The translations under genes and the position numbers were made by a program. DNA of 64,000 nt from Anaerosolibacter carboniphilus. Lineage in GTDB: Bacteria > Bacillota > Clostridia > Peptostreptococcales > Thermotaleaceae. This document shows positions 16,872 to 25,079 of this stretch, in pieces. The stretch's first letter is position 1, and every line of letters starts with the position of its first letter. A model generated the notes under the pieces. That model worked only from the letters and a program-made list of their open reading frames with translations. It searched no databases and had not been told where the DNA came from. Location: contig NZ_JACHEN010000024.1 of the NCBI RefSeq assembly GCF_014205875.1, positions 1 through 64,000 on the forward strand, in the 5' to 3' direction.

Positions 16872-17591
16872 ATGGATAAAAATACACCTTACACATTGTC
16901 AAATTGGAATAGAATTATCTGGAAGGAAGTATTAAAAGATTGTTTACCCATCACCGCAGGAATTGTTCCTTTCGGATTGACCTGTGGAATAATGGGTAGA
17001 ACTGCAGGTTTTTCAGCTTTTGAGATAATCTTTATGTCTATGATAGTCTTTGCAGGAGCAGCCCAGTTTATGGCTATTGCTATGATTAATTCCGGCATGA
17101 TCAATTGGGGAGTAATTGTCTTTACCACTGGCTTAATTAACCTGCGTCACTTGTTAATGGGTGCATCCTTATCACCGTATCTTTTTAAGCAACCCAAATT
17201 TCTACAGTACCTTTTAGCCTTCAGCATGACAGATGAAAGCTATGCATTGACGATTAATCGAATTGAGAAAAAGGGTTATGATCCATATTACCAACTGGGA
17301 GCAAGCTATTTTTTATATATCATATGGGTTTTGTCTACCTTTTTAGGAGCTTTTCTTTATCATAATATACCTAATCCATTGGAATGGGGACTTGACTTTA
17401 TCATACCATTAACGTTTCTGGTTTTGCTAATACCTCGATTGATTAACCGAACTGCGCTGATTGTAGCCTTAGTTGCTGCTCTAACGGCCGTTTTTGGAGC
17501 TTTATATCTGCCTGGTAAGTGGTATATTATTCTAGCTGCCGTTGCTGCAAGTATTGTTGGAGGGTTAACTGAAGGGGGAGGAAAAAAATGA
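16872..17591 (+). CDS. azlC: AzlC-like branched-chain amino acid exporter, large subunit
   Basis: A 239-aa membrane protein of the AzlC family with six or more hydrophobic segments. Family marks are GIVPFGLTCGIMGRTAGFSAFE, FAGAAQFMA and NLRHLLMGASLSPYL. With AzlD it exports branched-chain or similar amino acids. The ATG at 16872 lies 12 nt after AAAGGAG; the in-frame TTG at 16860 abuts the ribosome site and is unlikely. Co-transcribed with azlD, overlapping by 4 nt. Confidence 0.9.
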   Translation: MDKNTPYTLSNWNRIIWKEVLKDCLPITAGIVPFGLTCGIMGRTAGFSAFEIIFMSMIVFAGAAQFMAIAMINSGMINWGVIVFTTGLINLRHLLMGASLSPYLFKQPKFLQYLLAFSMTDESYALTINRIEKKGYDPYYQLGASYFLYIIWVLSTFLGAFLYHNIPNPLEWGLDFIIPLTFLVLLIPRLINRTALIVALVAALTAVFGALYLPGKWYIILAAVAASIVGGLTEGGGKK

Positions 17592-17902
17592 ATTTTAAAC
17601 TAATTTTTATTATAATAGGCATGGCTTTCGTAACCTTCATCACACGTATTGGCTCACAGATTATTTTTACTAGCACTGGAATACCAGCTTGGCTGGAGAA
17701 GTGGTTGAAACATGTACCGACAGCATTTTTGACGGCTTTGATAACGCCAGCTATTTTTCTACCCAAGGGTTATCTGGATATATCATTGAACAATAGTTAT
17801 CTTTTGGCAGGAATTATTGCTGCATTTACTGCGTATAAAACTAAAAACATGCTAATTACCATAATTATTGGAATGGCTATGATGATATGGGTGAATAATT
17901 GA
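17588..17902 (+). CDS. azlD: AzlD-like branched-chain amino acid exporter, small subunit
   Basis: A 104-aa, four-segment membrane protein with the AzlD pattern FVTFITRIGSQIIF near the start and WLKHVPTAFLTALITPAIF in the middle. Its ATG overlaps the TGA of azlC (ATGA), so the two subunits are translationally coupled. Confidence 0.9.
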   Translation: MNFKLIFIIIGMAFVTFITRIGSQIIFTSTGIPAWLEKWLKHVPTAFLTALITPAIFLPKGYLDISLNNSYLLAGIIAAFTAYKTKNMLITIIIGMAMMIWVNN

Positions 17903-17992
17903 TCCTGTAAAAACTATATACTCCAACTGTCTGAGTCATTGAAAATAGAAATGTAAGCTACTATATCCAAAATAGTAAATAGAGTACCATTT

Positions 17993-18022
17993 TGCGACGG
18001 GGAACGGTTTGAAAATGTCGCA
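17993..18022. repeat. REP-like hairpin TGCGAC..GTCGCA
   Basis: Arms TGCGAC / GTCGCA enclose GGGGAACGG. A related string (TGCGACAGGGGACGG) occurs at about 12191. It is directly joined to the second 35-bp repeat copy, so the two may be one degenerate mobile or REP-type unit. Confidence 0.4.
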
Positions 18023-18056
18023 TTTCTTTTCGTATTATTAAGTGACATATACTGAT
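18022..18056 (+). repeat. 35-bp dispersed repeat, copy 2
   Basis: Same sequence as 14982-15016 apart from two positions. Nothing coding lies between azlD and the pentapeptide gene. Confidence 0.6.
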
Positions 18057-18125
18057 CTTATGGGAAATAGCTGAGTTCCATAGGGGATTTATATGATCAA
18101 ACTAGAATTATTGATCGCTTTACGT

Positions 18126-18710
18126 CTACTTTATAGCAAAGCCAAAATGTTTTAAGAGTGATACTGCATCCGGCAATGTAACGATGGTCTTGATTGTCTT
18201 ATTTTCCAATGGGTTTATTTCATAATCTTTAGCAAAAGAAAAATTTGCCTTTGATAAATTCGAATTAATAAATTTGGTTCCAGTTAGTATTGAATAGGTA
18301 AAATCGCTTTCGGATAAGTCTGTATTGACGAAATCGCTTTCTAATATCTTACATCGTTGAAATAGTCCTTTCTTTAAGGAGAGATCTGAAAAGTTACAGT
18401 TTTGAAGTAAACAATCTTTAAAGTTCATGGCAATAATAAAAGCATCAATTTTGCTAAAAGTGATCCCTAATAGTTTACAGTTTTCAAATTGAACAGTTCT
18501 TAACTTTGAGTTATTAAATTGTGACAAGCTTAAATTACACTCTTTAAATAGGCAATCTTCAAAGGTTGTTGAAGAAAAATCTGACTGAGAGAAATCACAG
18601 TTTGTAAATTGGCAATTGGTAAATGTCTTATTGGTCAGGTCTTGGCTGATTGCCTTTATATGTGTAAAAGATATATCTTCATATTCACTTTCGTATAACA
18701 CATCTATCAT
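18126..18710 (-). CDS. Pentapeptide-repeat protein
   Basis: A 194-aa protein built of repeated A(D/N)LxX-type pentapeptides (TFTNCQFTNCDFSQSDFSSTTF, NCNFSDLSLKKGLF, LSESDFTYSILTGTKF), which fold as a right-handed quadrilateral beta helix. Repeats span about residues 20-175, and Cys occupies many inward positions. Functions in the family range from gyrase protection to unknown; none is indicated here. The ATG at 18710 is preferred because AAAGGAG is 8 nt upstream; a longer frame from 18749 has no ribosome site. Confidence 0.85.
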   Translation of the reverse strand: MIDVLYESEYEDISFTHIKAISQDLTNKTFTNCQFTNCDFSQSDFSSTTFEDCLFKECNLSLSQFNNSKLRTVQFENCKLLGITFSKIDAFIIAMNFKDCLLQNCNFSDLSLKKGLFQRCKILESDFVNTDLSESDFTYSILTGTKFINSNLSKANFSFAKDYEINPLENKTIKTIVTLPDAVSLLKHFGFAIK

Positions 18711-18998
18711 TTCTATTCTCCTTTTTGTTTTCAATATCATTAAGGTCATGTTCTTTGAAATATCTTTTCTATCAAATACAACCTATTACATTAAAATATT
18801 CCACATAAAGTCGTAAATTTCCTTTATAGTCAAATGTGTAAAACGAACTCTGTTAAAACCGGTGATGGACCCAACTATGTAAGCAAATTATACAGTAATC
18901 TCGTTTATGATAGAATTGGAAGAATAAAAGGGTTATAATCTAAGTAATGATAGAGAGGACAAGCTTCAAAGGAAGCTGTTTCGCTGGGAGGCATAGAA

Positions 18999-21077
18999 AT
19001 GAAAGTAAGAGAATTGATGACGCCAAATCCTATTCGATTAGCTATGAATGACTCTCTAGGAGATGCAGCAAAATTATTGATAAGCTACCAGGTTGATGGT
19101 GCAGCCATTGTAGATGGAAAAGCGAAGGTTATGGGAATCATTACAAAAACCGATCTTGTAAAGGCTTTTCAAAATGGAGTAGGACCCTATACTATTTTAG
19201 AAGAGCTTCCGAAAAGAAGGATAAAAACCATTCACCAAGATACAAGCGTGAAAGACGTTTGTGATCTCGAAATGGAAATATTACCGGTAGTAGATGATAA
19301 AATGTGTCTTGTGGGAATGCTGACACGGACGGATGTAAGAGATAGGCTGATTGAGAAATCTCAGCAGGAGATAGGACTTTTAAATAGTATTCTGAAAAGT
19401 ACCAATAATGGTGTAATCATCGTTGATGAGCAAGGTGTTATCGTGAGGATGAATCCTTCTGCCCTAAGAATTCTTGATTTGGAGCAACATACAGTTGTAG
19501 GATTTCCAGCAAATGTTGTTGTACCGAATCTAATGCTTGATGAGATCATTCAGACCGGGGCAGAGAAAAAGAACGAAAAGTTAAAATTTAAAGACAAGAC
19601 GTTAATTTGTGACAAGGTTCCTTTGTATAAAGAGGGGAAGATCCAAGGTGGGGTATTGATATTTCGAGACAGCTCTGAATACCAAAGCATCATTGATGAA
19701 CTGGATACTGTCCAAAGACTGTCTAAAAAGTTAGATGCAGTGATTGAGTGTTCATATGATGGAATATATATAACGGACGGACAGGCAAACACCCTAAGAA
19801 TCAATAAATCCTATGAGAGTATTACAGGATTGAAGAGAGAAGAAATGCTGGGAAGAAACATGGTTGAACTGGAAAGGGAAGGATATGTTTCAAAATCTGC
19901 AACCCTCATTGTGTTGAAAGAAAGAAAAACCACGACCATTGAACAAGAGTTTAAAACAGGGAGAAGGGTACTTGTAACGGGTACACCTATTTTCGACGAC
20001 CGTAGTGAAATAACAATGGTTGTAACCAATGTTCGCGATGTTACATCACTAGTGAAGCTTCAGGAACAACTGAAAGAGAATCAAGAGCTTACACAAAAAT
20101 ATTTTACAGAAATTGAAGAAATGCGGTTACAAATCATAGGAGATCAAGACATCATTGCAAAAGATGAAAAAATGATTAATACCCTAAGGCTGGCAAAAAG
20201 AGTAGCGAAGGTAGATACTACGGTTTTGATTTTAGGAGAGACGGGTGTAGGGAAAGAGGAAGTTGCAAAATTTATCCATAAAAACAGCAAAAGAAAGGAT
20301 AAAGCGTTCGTAAAAGTGAACTGTGGTGCGATACCGAAGAGCTTGATGGAATCGGAATTGTTCGGTTATGAAAAAGGTGCATTTACAGGGGCAAATAGAG
20401 AAGGAAAGATGGGATTGTTTGAAGTAGCTGATGGAGGTACCCTATTCTTGGATGAAATTGGAGAATTACCAATGGAAATGCAGGTAAGACTGCTTCGCAC
20501 CCTACAGGAGCAAGAGATTACCAGAGTGGGCAGCACAAAACCCCTGAAAATCGATGTGCGAATATTAGCGGCAACAAATCGTGATCTTAAAGAAATGGTA
20601 GATGCCAAAGCTTTTCGGCAGGATCTATACTATCGGTTGAATGTTGTACCTTTAAATATATTGCCTTTAAGAGAACGAGGGATGGATGTTTTTCCCCTTA
20701 TACAACATTTTTTATCTACTCTTAATGAAAAATATGGGTGGGACAAATCTTTTTCACGGGATGCAGTGGACTGTCTATGTGAATATAACTGGCCTGGTAA
20801 CGTCAGAGAGTTGAAGAACATTGTTGAGCGTGCAATTGTTATGAGCGACAATAGTGTTATTGCTTCCAGTGATTTGCCAAAAACCGTCATGTGTAACGAT
20901 GGGGAAAATATCATCGTATCAGGCTCAGAAATTATACCGCTGAAAAGTGCTATTGAAAATATTGAGAAGCAGCTAATAGATAGCGCTTTTCAAAAGTATA
21001 AAAGCGTACGCCGTGCTGCCAAAGCATTAGGGATAGACCCCTCTACCTTTGTGAGAAAACGGCAAAAATATGATTGA
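18999..21077 (+). CDS. Sigma-54-dependent enhancer-binding regulator with CBS and PAS domains
   Basis: A 692-aa activator. Two CBS modules (about 1-120) begin with VRELMTPNPIRLAMNDSLGDAA, followed by two PAS domains (about 125-225 and 240-350). The AAA+ domain (about 385-620) has Walker A GETGVGKE near residue 413 and the sigma-54-contacting GAFTGA near 461, and a Fis-type helix-turn-helix ends the protein (VRRAAKALGIDPSTFVRKRQ). CBS domains bind adenine nucleotides, so it may read energy charge as well as a PAS ligand. It lies just upstream of a -24/-12 promoter for abfD, which it almost certainly controls. Confidence 0.93.
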   Translation: MKVRELMTPNPIRLAMNDSLGDAAKLLISYQVDGAAIVDGKAKVMGIITKTDLVKAFQNGVGPYTILEELPKRRIKTIHQDTSVKDVCDLEMEILPVVDDKMCLVGMLTRTDVRDRLIEKSQQEIGLLNSILKSTNNGVIIVDEQGVIVRMNPSALRILDLEQHTVVGFPANVVVPNLMLDEIIQTGAEKKNEKLKFKDKTLICDKVPLYKEGKIQGGVLIFRDSSEYQSIIDELDTVQRLSKKLDAVIECSYDGIYITDGQANTLRINKSYESITGLKREEMLGRNMVELEREGYVSKSATLIVLKERKTTTIEQEFKTGRRVLVTGTPIFDDRSEITMVVTNVRDVTSLVKLQEQLKENQELTQKYFTEIEEMRLQIIGDQDIIAKDEKMINTLRLAKRVAKVDTTVLILGETGVGKEEVAKFIHKNSKRKDKAFVKVNCGAIPKSLMESELFGYEKGAFTGANREGKMGLFEVADGGTLFLDEIGELPMEMQVRLLRTLQEQEITRVGSTKPLKIDVRILAATNRDLKEMVDAKAFRQDLYYRLNVVPLNILPLRERGMDVFPLIQHFLSTLNEKYGWDKSFSRDAVDCLCEYNWPGNVRELKNIVERAIVMSDNSVIASSDLPKTVMCNDGENIIVSGSEIIPLKSAIENIEKQLIDSAFQKYKSVRRAAKALGIDPSTFVRKRQKYD

Positions 21078-21095
21078 AAAGATCTGCTGCAAAAA

Positions 21096-21110
21096 TGCAA
21101 CACCGTTGCA
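21096..21110. promoter_or_regulatory. Candidate enhancer site for the sigma-54 activator
   Basis: TGCAAC ACC GTTGCA, an inverted repeat about 240 nt upstream of the -24/-12 promoter. The same half-sites recur inverted (GTTGCA TTTC TGCAAC) at 21207-21222. Confidence 0.5.
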
Positions 21111-21190
21111 ACTGGACAACGGACGGAAAAAAGATAAGTCACATTTGATAAATTCAGAAAATTCTATGAAAATTTCCGATAAAACGGTAT

Positions 21191-21238
21191 AAAAACAGAA
21201 GATGTGTTGCATTTCTGCAACGCTTCTTCTGTTTTTAT
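21191..21238. terminator. Regulator-gene terminator containing a second candidate enhancer site
   Basis: A long hairpin: outer arms TAAAAACAGAAG / CTTCTGTTTTTA, inner arms GTTGCA / TGCAAC (21207-21222). It follows the regulator gene and ends in T-rich sequence. The inner palindrome matches the half-site at 21096, so it may also bind the activator. Confidence 0.6.
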
Positions 21239-21350
21239 GTTATCAAAGAGCATTAATGAAGAAAGAACCTGATGGTGCAAATTAAGTCTGGGAAAAGGGT
21301 ATCGCTGGGCACGATGGATAAAAAAATTTTTTGTTATTAATTAAACAAAG

Positions 21351-21366
21351 TGGCACAAACTTTGCG
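21351..21366 (+). promoter_or_regulatory. Sigma-54 (-24/-12) promoter of the abf operon
   Basis: TGGCACAAACTTTGCG: full TGGCAC, and GG to GC spacing of exactly 10 nt. It is 76 nt before the abfD start codon and downstream of a sigma-54 activator gene. Confidence 0.85.
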
Positions 21367-21441
21367 TATTTACCATACCGAATACAAAGCTATAAGGCTT
21401 TGATGAAAATTAATCATATAAAAATAAAGGAGATGGATTTT

Positions 21442-22935
21442 ATGGCATTAATGACAGGTGAGCAGTATATAGAAAGCATGCGTAAACTGGATGTAAAAGT
21501 GTATCTATTTGGAGAACTAGTTGAAAATCCTGTAGATCACCCTATTATCAGGCCTTCATTAAACTCTGTTGCAATGACTTACGAGCTGGCTCATCAACCT
21601 GAATATGAGGATTTAATGACAGCTACCTCAAATCTAACCGGCGAAAAAATTAATCGCTTCTGTCATCTGCATCAAAGCACAGATGATTTGAGAAAAAAAG
21701 TAAAGATGCAAAGGCTTTTGGGACAAAAAACGGCATCGTGTTTTCAGCGATGTGTAGGCATGGATGCTTTCAATGCAGTCTATAGTACTACCTATGAAGT
21801 GGATAAGGCCCATGGCACCAGTTACCATGAAAAATTTATAAAGTATATGAAATATGTACAAGAGAATGATCTCACTGTAGATGGTGCGATGACAGATCCT
21901 AAAGGAGATAGAGGACTGGCTCCTAGCAAGCAGGCGGATCCTGATTTATTTGTTCATGTTGTTGAAAGAAGACCTGATGGTATTGTGGTAAGAGGTGCAA
22001 AAGCCCATCAGACAGGATGTGTAAATTCCCATGAACACTTGGTAATGCCAACCATAGCCATGAGGCCTGAAGACAAGGATTTTGCTATATGCTTTGCAGT
22101 ACCCACTGACGCAGAAGGGCTTTTCATGATCTACGGACGTCAATCATGTGATTCTAGAAAGCTGGAAGAAGATGCTGACATTGACGTAGGAAATAAAAAC
22201 TTCGGTGGACATGAAGCCTTGGTCGTTTTTGATAATGTATTTGTACCAAATGATCGGATATTCATGGATGGAGAAACAGACTTTTCCGGTATGCTGGTGG
22301 AAAGATTCGCAGGTTATCATCGCCAAAGCTATGGAGGATGTAAGGTTGGTGTAGGGGATGTATTAATAGGTGCCACTGCCCTTGCAGCTGATTTTAACGG
22401 TGCTGCAAAAGCTTCCCATGTGAAGGATAAGCTGATTGAAATGACCCATTTGAATGAAACATTATACTGCTGTGGAATCGCTTGTTCTTTGGAGGGATAT
22501 GCCACAGAAGCAGGAAATTATCAGATAGACATGTTATTAGCCAATATTTGTAAGCAAAACGTAACACGTTACCCTTATGAGATTGCAAGGCTGGCTGAAG
22601 ATATCGCTGGAGGGTTAATGGTAACAATGCCTTCTGAAAAGGATTTAAAAAATCCTCAAATAGGGCCATACGTAGAAAAATATTTAAAAGGGGTAAGTTC
22701 TGTGCCTACAGAGCATAGGATGAGAGTTTTAAGATTAATTGAAAACCTTACATTGGGAACCGCAGCTGTGGGTTATCGAACAGAATCCATGCATGGGGCA
22801 GGTTCACCTCAGGCACAAAGAATCATGATAGCCAGACAAGGAAACCTAGAACATAAGAAGGAGCTGGCAAAAAAGATTGCAAGAATTGATGAACAGTCTA
22901 TTGCACAAAGAGAAGCAGCAGCATCGGAGAAATAG
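21442..22935 (+). CDS. abfD: 4-hydroxybutyryl-CoA dehydratase / vinylacetyl-CoA isomerase
   Basis: Radical FAD/[4Fe-4S] enzyme converting 4-hydroxybutyryl-CoA to crotonyl-CoA. At 497 aa it has the normal length. The cluster ligands known from the Clostridium aminobutyricum enzyme are all present one position higher: Cys100 and Cys104 in SCFQRC, His293 and Cys300 in YHRQSYGGC. The FAD and CoA regions also look intact. The ATG at 21442 follows AAAGGAGA by 8 nt; an open frame extends to 21331 across the promoter and is not used. It is the first gene of the sigma-54 operon. Confidence 0.95.
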   Translation: MALMTGEQYIESMRKLDVKVYLFGELVENPVDHPIIRPSLNSVAMTYELAHQPEYEDLMTATSNLTGEKINRFCHLHQSTDDLRKKVKMQRLLGQKTASCFQRCVGMDAFNAVYSTTYEVDKAHGTSYHEKFIKYMKYVQENDLTVDGAMTDPKGDRGLAPSKQADPDLFVHVVERRPDGIVVRGAKAHQTGCVNSHEHLVMPTIAMRPEDKDFAICFAVPTDAEGLFMIYGRQSCDSRKLEEDADIDVGNKNFGGHEALVVFDNVFVPNDRIFMDGETDFSGMLVERFAGYHRQSYGGCKVGVGDVLIGATALAADFNGAAKASHVKDKLIEMTHLNETLYCCGIACSLEGYATEAGNYQIDMLLANICKQNVTRYPYEIARLAEDIAGGLMVTMPSEKDLKNPQIGPYVEKYLKGVSSVPTEHRMRVLRLIENLTLGTAAVGYRTESMHGAGSPQAQRIMIARQGNLEHKKELAKKIARIDEQSIAQREAAASEK

Positions 22936-22968
22936 AAAGGAAAGTCTACTGGGAACTGTGATGTACAT

Positions 22969-22993
22969 GGGGAGGCAGATGCCATGCCTCTCC
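22969..22993 (+). promoter_or_regulatory. Intercistronic hairpin after abfD
   Basis: Stem GGGGAGGCA / TGCCTCTCC (one G-T pair) without a clear T run, 23 nt before the next start. Probably stabilises the abfD message or reduces downstream expression. Confidence 0.5.
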
Positions 22994-23015
22994 TTTAAAA
23001 AGATGGAGGGATAAT

Positions 23016-23309
23016 ATGTTAGATGCAGTTAATGAGATCATCGAAAAGAAGATTAAACCTCAATTAAACAATCATCAAGGGGATATCGAATTACTAGAAG
23101 TGAAAGATGGAATTGTGAAAGTAAAGCTTTTGGGAGCATGCAGCAGATGTCCTTCTATGAAATATACATTACAGACAGTAGTAGAAGATACGATTAGAAC
23201 TGATATTCCTGAGGTGCAAGAAGTGTTATTGATTGAAGAAATAAGTCCTGAATTATTGGAAATAGCAAAGCTGATTTTATTAGATAGAAGTAGGAGGAAG
23301 GATGTTTGA
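23016..23309 (+). CDS. NifU-like C-terminal domain protein
   Basis: A 97-aa stand-alone NifU C-terminal domain with the cluster-binding CxxC in LLGACSRCPSMKYTL (usual form GACSGCPSS). Such proteins carry or deliver Fe-S clusters. Directly behind abfD, whose product needs a [4Fe-4S] cluster, it may help mature that enzyme; this is inference from position. Good ribosome site (GATGGAGGG region). Its last codons overlap the next gene by 4 nt. Confidence 0.85.
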   Translation: MLDAVNEIIEKKIKPQLNNHQGDIELLEVKDGIVKVKLLGACSRCPSMKYTLQTVVEDTIRTDIPEVQEVLLIEEISPELLEIAKLILLDRSRRKDV

Positions 23310-23584
23310 AGATTGGAATCAAATACTGCGGTGGCTGCAACCCACGTTTTGATAGATTACAGTTTATAGGCAGACTAAAAAATAATATGGAGGAAGACGT
23401 TGGTTTTGAAAAGGCGGAAGAAGAATGCATCTATGATTTCCTATTGATTGTGGGTGGGTGTACCCAATGCTGTGCAGAACATGGCCGATTAAAAAGCAGG
23501 CATGGTAAAGCATATATAAGAAGTCAGCAAGATTATGGAGAAATTGTGCAGCAATTGAATGCAGTGAAAAATGCCATATCGTAA
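23306..23584 (+). CDS. Small Cys-rich protein of the 4-hydroxybutyrate cluster
   Basis: A 92-aa protein starting at TTG (AGGAGG 8 nt upstream), overlapping the NifU-like gene. It has two Cys motifs: YCGGCNPRFDR at residues 7-17 and GGCTQCCAEHG near 50-60. I do not recognise a named function. The CGGCNPR signature suggests a thiol or metal site, and its place between abfD and the CoA-transferase suggests a role with one of these enzymes or in electron or cluster transfer. No signal peptide or membrane segment. Confidence 0.75.
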   Translation: MKIGIKYCGGCNPRFDRLQFIGRLKNNMEEDVGFEKAEEECIYDFLLIVGGCTQCCAEHGRLKSRHGKAYIRSQQDYGEIVQQLNAVKNAIS

Positions 23585-23601
23585 AGAAAGGATGATACTT
23601 G

Positions 23602-24897
23602 ATGGATTGGCAGGCTGTCTATAAAAATAAACAAATTTCTGCTGTAGAAGCTGCAGAGAAGATTAAATCTGGTGATAGAGTCGTGATCGGACACGCAGTG
23701 TCAGAGCCTAGTGAAATAATTCAAGCCATGATAAAAAATAAAGAACAATATCAAAATGTAGAAATTGTCCATATGGTCCCCATGGGCAAGGGGGAATATA
23801 CGAAATCGGAGATGGAATCACACTTCATACATAATGCATTGTTTGTGGGCGGAGCAACAAGAAAGGCTATCAGAGAAGGGAGAGGGGATTATACACCTTG
23901 TTTCTTTTATGAGATTCCCAGATTATTTAGGCAGGGTTATATGCCGGTGGATGTTGCGCTGATTCAGCTGAGCTCTCCCGATGAACATGGCTATTGTAGT
24001 TTTGGATTATCTGTTGATTATACAAAACCTGGGGCTGAGGCGGCAAAGCTTATCATTGCAGAAGTGAATGAGCAAATGCCGAGAACGATGGGAGATTCCT
24101 TTATTCATGTATCGGAAGTAGATTATTTTGTGAATACCTCCCGTTCCATCATAGAGCTACAACCACCAGCACTTGGTGATGTTGAGAGAGCCATCGGAGA
24201 AAATTGTGCAACTCTTATTGAAGATGGTGCCACGCTGCAATTAGGTATTGGTGCCATACCAGATGCAGTGCTTATGTTTCTTAAGGATAAAAAAGATCTT
24301 GGAATTCATTCCGAAATGTTTTCTGATGGGGTTGTGGAACTAGTAAAAGCAGGTGTGATTACAAATAAAAAGAAGAGCATCCATAAAGGCAAGATGATCG
24401 CTACATTTTTGATGGGCACGAAAAAGCTTTATAATTTTGTGGATAACAATCCAGCTGTGGAGCTTTATCCTGTTGACTATGTAAATAATCCTGCCGTTAT
24501 TATGAAAAACCATAAAATGGTCTCTATTAATTCCTGCATACAAGTGGATTTAATGGGGCAGGTGGTTTCAGAGAGCATTGGATTAACTCAATTCAGCGGT
24601 GTTGGTGGACAGGTGGACTATGTAAGAGGTGCGAGCATGGCGGAGAATGGCAAATCAATTATTGCAATGCCATCAACGGCTTCCGGTGGAAAAGTATCGA
24701 GAATTGTAGCCTTATTGGATGAAGGCTCAGCGGTTACGACTTCAAGAAATGATGTTCATTATGTTGTTACAGAATATGGGATCGCAGAGTTGAGGGGCAA
24801 AACGCTGCGGGAACGGGGGAAGGCTTTAATCAATATTGCTCATCCTGACTATAGAGAATCATTGACGGAAGAATGGGAAAGAAGATTTAAAAGGTAA
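23602..24897 (+). CDS. abfT: 4-hydroxybutyrate CoA-transferase (acetyl-CoA dependent type)
   Basis: A 431-aa class I CoA-transferase that activates 4-hydroxybutyrate with CoA from acetyl-CoA, feeding AbfD. Seen: N-terminal AAEKIKSGDRVVIGHAVSEP; the catalytic-glutamate region GIHSEMFSDGVVEL; and the CoA-site loop SGVGGQVDYVRGA. Length and order match the acetyl-CoA hydrolase/transferase (Cat2/AbfT) family. The ATG at 23602 is chosen; a TTG 3 nt earlier is also possible with slightly better spacing. The set lacks 4-hydroxybutyrate dehydrogenase, so external or separately made 4-hydroxybutyrate is the likely substrate. Confidence 0.9.
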   Translation: MDWQAVYKNKQISAVEAAEKIKSGDRVVIGHAVSEPSEIIQAMIKNKEQYQNVEIVHMVPMGKGEYTKSEMESHFIHNALFVGGATRKAIREGRGDYTPCFFYEIPRLFRQGYMPVDVALIQLSSPDEHGYCSFGLSVDYTKPGAEAAKLIIAEVNEQMPRTMGDSFIHVSEVDYFVNTSRSIIELQPPALGDVERAIGENCATLIEDGATLQLGIGAIPDAVLMFLKDKKDLGIHSEMFSDGVVELVKAGVITNKKKSIHKGKMIATFLMGTKKLYNFVDNNPAVELYPVDYVNNPAVIMKNHKMVSINSCIQVDLMGQVVSESIGLTQFSGVGGQVDYVRGASMAENGKSIIAMPSTASGGKVSRIVALLDEGSAVTTSRNDVHYVVTEYGIAELRGKTLRERGKALINIAHPDYRESLTEEWERRFKR

Positions 24898-25079
24898 ATA
24901 TAGACTCTTTTCATGCAAACATTCTGTGTTACTATATGGAAGCTCTTTGGAAGAACCTTTACTGATTACAGCTAGGTCTTATCCGTTCTATTTAGAATAC
25001 CTCTTATGCCGATTCCGAGAATGCTTGTGAAAAGTGGCACTTAATGATAAATCTATCCAGATAAAGGAGGAGAAAAATC

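Noticed and set aside
18834-18938. 34-codon frame reading GDGPNYVSKLYSNLVYDRIGRIKGL
   Set aside because: Looks faintly like a protein end, but there is no ribosome site and it is too short to support; perhaps a tiny remnant.
24988-25055. TGGCAC upstream of the permease, possible second sigma-54 promoter
   Set aside because: No GC at the -12 position; only half a promoter.
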